From contig CAAGJR010000086.1 of the NCBI GenBank assembly GCA_900770265.1, positions 1-5,205 of the forward strand: 5,205 nt of DNA, written 5' to 3'. The notes under the pieces were generated by a model. The model had not been told where the DNA came from. It did no database searches and saw nothing but the letters and a program-made list of their open reading frames with translations. Numbering within the stretch: position 1 is the stretch's first letter; each line of letters opens with the position of its first letter. Made by a program: the position numbers and the translations under genes. Below, piece after piece: positions 1-3,937 of the stretch. Origin of the DNA: an uncultured Acidaminococcus sp. GTDB taxonomy: Bacteria; Bacillota; Negativicutes; Acidaminococcales; Acidaminococcaceae.

Positions 1-1
1 A

Positions 2-1402
2 GCCACACTGCATCTGTCCACTGGCGACTATACAGAAGCCTATGGGGATGCCGGGGCAGTTCAGAAGGATCTGGATAGTGCTACTACGGTTAAGGGCGAA
101 AAAAACGGGGACAGCCTGGCGGACTTGACGTCTAAAATCGGTATCACCAACACATCCGGTGCTCTCGTAAGTAAGGATCGGACCAACGATGTGAAGTACA
201 AGACCGACGGCAGCCTGGACAGCTATGGCATTACTACGGACTTCAAGAAGTCCCTGGACAACTATGATGTGGTACAGGATCAGGCTGGTTCCGTCACCCT
301 GACCCCGGTGGCCATCACCGTGGACAACGAAATGATCCAGACCTACGGTTCGGCGGACCGGTCCTTCAAGGAAATCGCTACGCCGCCTCTGGTGAATGGG
401 GATACCATTTCTACCGATGGGCTCACCATGACCCCTAAAGCTAACGGTGCCTATGAGAAGAACCGGGATGGACGGATAACGGCAGATGCCGGGAAGTACG
501 AGAATGACCTGGAATCAGATGGCGGCGGCATTGTCCATGAAAATGGCAGCGATGCCAGCAAGAACTACAAAGTCACCATCAAAGGGGATATCATCGTCAA
601 CAAGGCGGATCTCACCGTTACTACCAAAGACGTGACCACGCCTTTTGGTACCGTGAAGTTCACCACGTCCGGCGTGCAGGGGCTGACCAACGGGGACGAA
701 AAGAACGTATCTGACCTGAAGTTCAACTACGGGTCCTACGGCAACGCCTACCTGGACAACAATTCCTACACCAACGCTCCCGGGCGGTATGAGTTCACCA
801 CGGAGACCACCAACCAGTACCTGGACTTCCTGAAGAACTACAACATCCTGGGCGGGGATGCCACGGTGACCATCACCCCGGTGGACAAACCGGTGAAGCC
901 GGATATTACGCCGGACAGACCCAATCCGGTGCCCGCAGGGAAAGGCGAAGTGGAAGAACCTTCCATGGACGATTTCCGTGGGGAAGAAGAACACCGGGAC
1001 GGCGGACGGACCTGGTACCGGGAAAAGAAATCCATCCCCTTCTTCAAAGTGCTGGACGGCAAAGTGACCAACTACGGAACCTTTGACGTGGAAAGCATGC
1101 CGGAGAAGGTGGAAATCACCCCCAGCGGCATGCGGCTGCCGGAACCGGATCAGCCTGAGACCCAGCACCGGGAATACACCACCACCCTGACCCTGCCGGG
1201 CGGCAGCGGCACGTACCGGCTGGTGTATGACGGGGTTTCCTTCAACATCTACCCGGTGGATGGAACGGCCTTACGGCTCATGGAAGCAGGAGATGCCAAA
1301 AAGAACGAGGCCTTGTCCGAAGCGGCCCTGTACGCAGGGTTCCAGCAGATGGGCCTGGGCCTGGAAGACCTGAAAGCCGTGTACGTACAGTTCAACGGGT
1401 GA
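2..1402 (+). CDS. C-terminal part of a large secreted adhesin-like protein with MBG/YDG-type repeats (5' end outside window)
   Basis: The frame is open from the window edge to the TGA at 1400-1402, giving 466 visible residues. A TTG at 125 lies inside the repeats and is not a believable start. Three tandem repeats begin at about 2, 311 and 605 (103, 98 and about 92 residues). Each opens with a hydrophobic strand and a YG/FG turn (LHLSTGDYTEAYG, ITVDNEMIQTYG, LTVTTKDVTTPFG), and the second and third end with strands such as VTIKGDIIVNKA and ATVTITPVD. This is the pattern of MBG/YDG immunoglobulin-like repeats in filamentous-haemagglutinin-type exoproteins. A Pro-rich, acidic linker follows (about 881-1005), then a C-terminal region of about 130 residues that I do not recognise. 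No LPXTG motif, membrane segment or terminal beta-barrel is visible, which fits two-partner secretion, although the diagnostic N-terminus and any TpsB partner are not seen. Function in adhesion or biofilm is inferred. Confidence 0.75.
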   Translation, partial: ATLHLSTGDYTEAYGDAGAVQKDLDSATTVKGEKNGDSLADLTSKIGITNTSGALVSKDRTNDVKYKTDGSLDSYGITTDFKKSLDNYDVVQDQAGSVTLTPVAITVDNEMIQTYGSADRSFKEIATPPLVNGDTISTDGLTMTPKANGAYEKNRDGRITADAGKYENDLESDGGGIVHENGSDASKNYKVTIKGDIIVNKADLTVTTKDVTTPFGTVKFTTSGVQGLTNGDEKNVSDLKFNYGSYGNAYLDNNSYTNAPGRYEFTTETTNQYLDFLKNYNILGGDATVTITPVDKPVKPDITPDRPNPVPAGKGEVEEPSMDDFRGEEEHRDGGRTWYREKKSIPFFKVLDGKVTNYGTFDVESMPEKVEITPSGMRLPEPDQPETQHREYTTTLTLPGGSGTYRLVYDGVSFNIYPVDGTALRLMEAGDAKKNEALSEAALYAGFQQMGLGLEDLKAVYVQFNG

Positions 1403-1416
1403 TCAGCGAACAAAAT

Positions 1417-1452
1417 GGGGGGTGTGAAAAATTCATTTTTTCACACCCCCTT
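1417..1452 (+). terminator. Hairpin terminator after the adhesin gene
   Basis: A perfect stem pairs 1418-1431 (GGGGGTGTGAAAAA) with 1437-1450 (TTTTTCACACCCCC) around a five-base loop, 15 bases after the stop codon. On the + strand only TT follows the stem, so the U-tract is poor. However, the upper half of the stem is A:U and the hairpin is very strong. On the - strand the hairpin is followed by ATTTTG, so it might work in both directions. No - strand gene is present to need it. Confidence 0.7.
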
Positions 1453-1474
1453 GCGTAACGGGCCTTCCGGCCCT

Positions 1475-1495
1475 GTCTCTGGTCTCTTGTCTCTG
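1475..1495 (+). repeat. Heptamer tandem repeat GTCTCTK x3
   Basis: Three head-to-tail 7-base units, GTCTCTG, GTCTCTT and GTCTCTG, run without interruption. An imperfect GC palindrome precedes them at 1460-1473 (GGGCC-TTCC-GGCCC). Its function is unknown. The repeat is comparable in kind to the heptamer repeat at 2146-2173, but the sequence is different. Confidence 0.6.
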
Positions 1496-1505
1496 GCCAA
1501 AGGAA

Positions 1506-1521
1506 GCCAGCTGACGCTGGC
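1506..1521. repeat. Small palindrome GCCAGC-TGAC-GCTGGC
   Basis: A perfect 6-bp stem with a four-base loop. It is the first of a chain of stem-loops running to 1841. No U-tract follows, so it is not a terminator by itself. Confidence 0.5.
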
Positions 1522-1584
1522 GGAAAATATACGCTCTTCGTCGATTGTTGTATCCGTTGCTCCCGTTCGGTTCCGTTGCAGGGC

Positions 1585-1619
1585 GGGTTTACCGCCGGCC
1601 TGCGGCCTCTGGTAAACCC
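1585..1619. repeat. Two-tier stem-loop (REP-like)
   Basis: The outer stem pairs GGGTTTACC (1585-1593) with GGTAAACCC (1611-1619), nine perfect pairs. An inner stem pairs GCCG (1594-1597) with CGGC (1603-1606) around a five-base loop. A four-base bulge (CTCT, 1607-1610) is on the 3' side only. The compact GC-rich hairpin with a bulge is typical of repetitive extragenic palindromes or a structured RNA arm. It is too elaborate to be a chance inverted repeat. Confidence 0.6.
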
Positions 1620-1671
1620 CTACGGATTGATATCGGACCATCGATTCTACGTCGAACAATAAAACCAGTAT

Positions 1672-1690
1672 CCGCCCTTTTTAAGGGCGG
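1672..1690. repeat. Hairpin CCGCCCTT-TTT-AAGGGCGG
   Basis: A perfect 8-bp stem with a three-base T loop. Its 3' arm shares G1689-G1690 with the closing stem of the adjoining branched structure (1689-1759), so in RNA the two folds would compete for those bases. The T-run lies in the loop and not after the stem, so this is not a + strand terminator. Confidence 0.5.
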
Positions 1691-1759
1691 GGGACCGTTG
1701 CGCTTGCGCAATGGTGGTGGGTTCTTGCCGCAGGCAAGCAATCAAGTGAACCCGCCCCC
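1689..1759 (+). ncRNA. Predicted three-way-junction fold (structured RNA or complex palindrome), tentative
   Basis: GGGGG (1689-1693) can pair with CCCCC (1755-1759) to close a junction holding two arms. Arm 1, 1694-1715, pairs ACCGTTGCG with its partner at 1707-1715 (one G:U) and has a CUUG tetraloop. Arm 2, 1719-1753, pairs GGGTT(C) with (G)AACCC and carries an inner hairpin CTTGCC-GCA-GGCAAG (1724-1738). No promoter was found just upstream, so transcription as a separate RNA is unproven. An equally good view is a nested palindromic repeat at the DNA level. Confidence 0.35.
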
Positions 1760-1812
1760 AAACACCGATTGTACGACCGTAACGCCAGGAGAGTCCGACC
1801 GTACGTACAGGC

Positions 1813-1842
1813 GGGCGGGTCAAATCGACCCGCCCCTTTTAT
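1813..1842 (+). terminator. Intrinsic terminator ending the stem-loop chain
   Basis: GGGCGGGTC (1813-1821) pairs perfectly with GACCCGCCC (1827-1835) around a five-base loop. CTTTTATAATT follows, a short U-tract that is good for a + strand terminator. It could be a second stop for read-through from the adhesin gene, or the 3' end of an RNA made from the structured region. Its outer arms match the hairpin at 2063-2090. Confidence 0.6.
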
Positions 1843-1885
1843 AATTGTGGTCCGGAACATTTGAAAAAAACGATCCATGGTTAGA

Positions 1886-1999
1886 ATGACTCAAGAATGT
1901 TTTAGTAAAATGGATTTTAGTAAAAAACATTTTACTAAAAAATTTTTGACCAACTGAAAATCCGAACTGATCCTGTATACGCTGGAACAGTTGTATCGG
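1886..1999 (+). other. Possible remnant of a small gene interrupted by a stop codon, doubtful
   Basis: An ATG at 1886 opens 23 codons (MTQECFSKMDFSKKHFTKKF plus LTN) to a TGA at 1955-1957. The same frame then continues for 14 codons as KSELILYTLEQLYR to a TAA at 2000-2002. The first part repeats an F-(S/T)-K pentapeptide three times and the second looks like an amphipathic helix. There is no ribosome binding site before the ATG. It may be a decayed coding fragment. Equally, it may only be the translation of the 15-base DNA repeat described at 1900-1940. I do not recognise a family. Confidence 0.2.
1900..1940. repeat. Three 11-bp palindromes TTTTASTAAAA at exact 15-bp spacing
   Basis: TTTTAGTAAAA occurs at 1900-1910 and 1915-1925, and its reverse complement TTTTACTAAAA at 1930-1940. 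Each unit is symmetrical around its central G or C. The second and third also form an 11-bp-stem hairpin with a four-base loop. Start-to-start spacing is 15 bases both times. Symmetrical sites in register are the form expected of an operator array or iterons for a dimeric DNA-binding protein. I cannot assign a regulator, and no promoter sits cleanly beside them: TTGACC at 1946 lacks a -10 at proper distance. Confidence 0.6.
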
Positions 2000-2004
2000 T
2001 AAGC

Positions 2005-2026
2005 GGATGCCCCTTATGGGTCATCC
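2005..2026. repeat. Imperfect stem-loop GGATGCCCC-TTAT-GGGTCATCC
   Basis: Eight pairs with a single C/T mismatch close a four-base loop. The GC-rich arms followed by CTAC resemble the extragenic palindromes at 1808-1837 and 2063-2090 in size and style, though not in arm sequence. Confidence 0.4.
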
Positions 2027-2062
2027 CTACGCATCAATGTCAGATCGATAGCAATCCAGGTG

Positions 2063-2090
2063 CAGGCGGGCGCAGCAGTGCGTCGCCCCT
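2063..2090. repeat. Extragenic palindrome sharing arms with the 1808-1837 hairpin
   Basis: CAGGCGGGCG (2063-2072) and CGCCCCT (2084-2090) are identical to 1808-1817 and 1831-1837, while the core between them differs (11 versus 13 bases). Five G:C pairs, GGGCG with CGCCC (2068-2072 and 2084-2088), close the stem. An alternative 5-pair stem using one G:U, 2070-2074 with 2079-2083, shifts the register. Constant arms with a variable core suggest two copies of one short repeat family. Confidence 0.5.
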
Positions 2091-2145
2091 ATATTGTTTG
2101 AAGTGAATCGAACAACAGGATAGATTGTCGGATATTCGGTTTTAA

Positions 2146-2173
2146 TCACTACCCACTAATCACTAACCACTGG
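2146..2173 (+). repeat. Heptamer tandem repeat YCACTAM x4
   Basis: Four contiguous 7-base units: TCACTAC, CCACTAA, TCACTAA and CCACTGG. The last unit runs into the hairpin at 2171-2203. The array sits immediately upstream of the prmA promoter region. Heptanucleotide tandem repeats of this kind are known in other bacteria, for example the STRR sequences of cyanobacteria. Whether this one is widespread in the genome cannot be seen here. Confidence 0.6.
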
Positions 2174-2203
2174 CGGCTGGAAATCTTTGTTTTCCAGCCG
2201 CCA
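2171..2203. repeat. 13-bp-stem hairpin upstream of prmA
   Basis: TGGCGGCTGGAAA (2171-2183) pairs perfectly with TTTCCAGCCGCCA (2191-2203) around a seven-base loop. The 3' flank is ATTATGG rather than a T-run, so it is a poor classical terminator. It may still block read-through. It contains the likely -35 element of the next promoter in its loop and 3' arm. Confidence 0.65.
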
Positions 2204-2216
2204 ATTATGGTATAAT
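2187..2216 (+). promoter_or_regulatory. Extended -10 sigma-A-type promoter of the prmA operon
   Basis: A perfect -10 TATAAT lies at 2211-2216, preceded by TG at 2208-2209 in the extended -10 position. TTGTTT at 2187-2192 is a reasonable -35 at 18-base spacing. Transcription should begin around 2222-2224, giving a short leader of about 25 bases before the ATG at 2248. That leaves little room for an attenuator in the leader itself. Control by the hairpin overlapping the -35 is possible but inferred. Confidence 0.75.
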
Positions 2217-2247
2217 AAAACGACATCTGTACAAAGGAGCGTTACAA

Positions 2248-3189
2248 ATGGAATCTTGGCTGCAAGTGAGCATAAAAGTCACCCATGAAGCGGTGGAAGC
2301 GGTGGCAGACCTGCTGCGGGACGTGGGTGCCCGCAACGGGGTGGAGATCGAGGACCCGCTGCTGCTGAACCAGCTGCGGGAAAGCGCCACCTGGGAACTG
2401 TGCGACATCCCCCATCAGGAAAATACGGAAGTGGTCACCGTTTCGGCCTACTATCCGGAAAACGAAGAACTCCAGCCCCGGCTGGACAAGATCGAGGAGG
2501 GCCTGAAGACCATCGAGAGCCGCATCGGCAAGTTCCGGTTCGGGCCCACCCTGTTCCGGAAGATCAGCGAAAAAGACTGGGCCAACACCTGGAAACAGTA
2601 CTTCCACACCACGAAGGTGGGGAAGAAGATCGTGATCAAACCCACCTGGGAAACCTATGAACCCCAGGGGGAGGAAAAGGTCATCGCCCTGGATCCGGGC
2701 ATGGCCTTCGGCACCGGGACCCACGCCACCACCAGCATGTGCATCCAGCGGCTGGAAGACCTGGTGACCCCGGACAGCGACGTGTTCGACGTGGGCACGG
2801 GCAGCGGCATCCTGGCCATGACGGCGGCTCTCCTGGGAGCCAAAACCGTCCATGCCGTGGACATCGACGAAAAGGCGGTGGAAGTGGCGAAGGAGAACAT
2901 CGCCCAGAACCATCTGTCCGACCGGATCACCGTGAACCAGGGGAACCTGCTGGACGGTACGGACGGCCAGGCAGACCTGATCATCGCCAACATCATCGCC
3001 GATATCATCATCCTGGTGCTGCCGGAAGTGGTGGCTAAGCTGCGGCCCCAGGGCCGGTTCCTGGCCAGCGGCATCATCGAGGAGCGGCTGGGCGATGTGG
3101 AGAAGGCAGCGAAAGAGCACGGCCTCACGTTCCTGGATGTGAAGCGGAAGGCGGGCTGGTGCGCCGTCACCATGGGAAAGGAAGCCTAG
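2248..3189 (+). CDS. prmA: Ribosomal protein L11 methyltransferase PrmA
   Basis: This cytoplasmic enzyme uses S-adenosylmethionine to methylate amino groups (N-terminal and lysine, from work on the family) of ribosomal protein L11. The 313 residues match the usual length of about 310-317. The N-terminal substrate-recognition domain spans about residues 1-120. The PrmA signature ALDPGMAFGTGTHATT is at 147-162, the SAM-binding loop DVGTGSGILA at 181-190, the acidic ribose-binding VDID at 204-207, and the NPPY-like motif IANII at 246-250. The start is supported by AAAGGAG at 2233-2239, eight bases before the ATG. It is the first gene of the operon and has its own promoter. In B. subtilis and many Firmicutes this gene follows dnaJ; here dnaJ is absent from the upstream side. 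No residue looks damaged. Confidence 0.95.
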   Translation: MESWLQVSIKVTHEAVEAVADLLRDVGARNGVEIEDPLLLNQLRESATWELCDIPHQENTEVVTVSAYYPENEELQPRLDKIEEGLKTIESRIGKFRFGPTLFRKISEKDWANTWKQYFHTTKVGKKIVIKPTWETYEPQGEEKVIALDPGMAFGTGTHATTSMCIQRLEDLVTPDSDVFDVGTGSGILAMTAALLGAKTVHAVDIDEKAVEVAKENIAQNHLSDRITVNQGNLLDGTDGQADLIIANIIADIIILVLPEVVAKLRPQGRFLASGIIEERLGDVEKAAKEHGLTFLDVKRKAGWCAVTMGKEA

Positions 3190-3190
3190 T

Positions 3191-3925
3191 ATGTACCGGT
3201 TCTTCGTACCCCGGGATTTCGGGGAAACCATGTTCATCGACGGGCAGGACGCCCACCACATCACCCATGTGCTGCGGATGAAGCTGGGAGAACAGCTCCA
3301 GATCGTCAGCCTGGACCAGGTGGCCGCGGTGATGAAGATCACCGGCTTCGGCGAGAACCGGGTGGATCTGGCCCTGGTGGAGACTATGGAAAAGAGCCAC
3401 GAACCCAGCGTGAAGGTCACCCTGATCCAGGGACTGCCCAAGCAGGACAAGCTGGAATGGGTGATCCAGAAGGCCATCGAACTGGGCGTCACGGACATCC
3501 GGCCGGCCATCATGGACCACTCCGTGGTGAAGGTGGACTCGGCCCGGGCGGCGAAAAAACAGGAACGGTGGCAGAAGATCGCCGAAGCAGCGGCCAAGCA
3601 GAGCAAGCGGGACATCATTCCCCAGGTGGCCCTGCCGGCCAAATTCAAGGATATCGTGAATGCCTGCGACGCAGAGCTGAAAATCGTGGCTTATGAAGTG
3701 GAAGACACCCGGGGCATCCGGGAGGTGCTGGCGGCTCATAAGGAAGCCCGATCCATCGCCTTCCTCATCGGTCCGGAAGGGGGCATCTCCAAGGATGAAT
3801 TCACCCTGACCCAGCAGCTGGGCTGGCATTCGGTGAGCCTGGGGCCCCGGATCATGCGCACGGAAACGGCGGCGCTGGCCACGCTGACGGCCATTATGTA
3901 CGAAACAGGCAATTTGGGAGGCTAA
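3191..3925 (+). CDS. rsmE: 16S rRNA (uracil(1498)-N(3))-methyltransferase RsmE
   Basis: RsmE makes m3U1498 in helix 44 of 16S rRNA, using SAM and acting on the assembled small subunit. The 244-residue length is normal. A PUA-like N-terminal domain covers about residues 1-70, with the family motif HHITHVLRM at 22-30. The C-terminal SPOUT (trefoil-knot) methyltransferase domain includes KQDKLEWVIQKAIELG at 84-99, the conserved EAAAKQSKR at 132-140, the SAM-binding LIGPEGG at 192-198 and the knot motif LGPRIMRTETAA at 217-228. The gene starts one base after the prmA stop. Its ribosome binding site AAAGGA (3177-3182) lies inside the last codons of prmA, so translational coupling is likely. Confidence 0.95.
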   Translation: MYRFFVPRDFGETMFIDGQDAHHITHVLRMKLGEQLQIVSLDQVAAVMKITGFGENRVDLALVETMEKSHEPSVKVTLIQGLPKQDKLEWVIQKAIELGVTDIRPAIMDHSVVKVDSARAAKKQERWQKIAEAAAKQSKRDIIPQVALPAKFKDIVNACDAELKIVAYEVEDTRGIREVLAAHKEARSIAFLIGPEGGISKDEFTLTQQLGWHSVSLGPRIMRTETAALATLTAIMYETGNLGG

Positions 3926-3937
3926 GGAAAGACAAGC

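Larger units (their letters stand above)
1403..2247. other. 845-base gene-free region dense in stem-loops and short repeats
   Basis: No open frame here has a ribosome binding site, family resemblance or codon use like the flanking genes. The few open stretches of 65-100 codons are low-complexity translations of palindromes. The region contains at least ten inverted repeats, two heptamer tandem repeats and three AT-rich palindromes, listed separately. Composition switches sharply: 1460-1840 is GC-rich with many GGC/GCC palindromes, 1860-1960 is very AT-rich, and 2000-2090 is GC-rich again. I recognise no tRNA, rRNA, riboswitch or CRISPR. The pattern resembles an accumulation of REP-like extragenic palindromes, or a structured RNA, between two transcription units. 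Confidence 0.75.

Noticed and set aside
125..127. TTG at 125 as the start of the surface-protein gene
   Set aside because: The frame continues upstream to the window edge with matching repeat sequence, no ribosome binding site precedes the TTG, and the protein would lack a secretion signal.
515..1168. A 217-codon open frame on the - strand opposite the adhesin
   Set aside because: Rich in Val, Gly, His and Phe, as expected from the reverse complement of a repeat-rich GC gene. The + strand frame is open through the whole stretch and has clear repeat structure.
1689..1842. Known riboswitch or T-box leader
   Set aside because: No conserved T-box or riboswitch core that I recognise is present, and the terminator at 1813-1841 is over 400 bases from the next gene, which has its own promoter.
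1415..1878. Several open frames of 65-100 codons on both strands in the spacer
   Set aside because: They read through palindromes and terminators, lack ribosome binding sites and give low-complexity products.
1946..1981. TTGACC followed by TATACG as a promoter next to the triple palindrome
   Set aside because: The spacer is 24 bases, too long for a sigma-A-type promoter, and neither hexamer has a good partner at 16-19 bases.
1475..2173. CRISPR array
   Set aside because: The repeats are 7-11 bases long, either contiguous or spaced by four bases. No 25-40-base direct repeats with unique spacers and no cas genes are present.
2242..3648. A 468-codon open frame on the - strand opposite prmA and rsmE
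   Set aside because: Same reason: antisense of conserved genes. Its predicted start region shows low-complexity Ser/Arg/Phe sequence and no domain.
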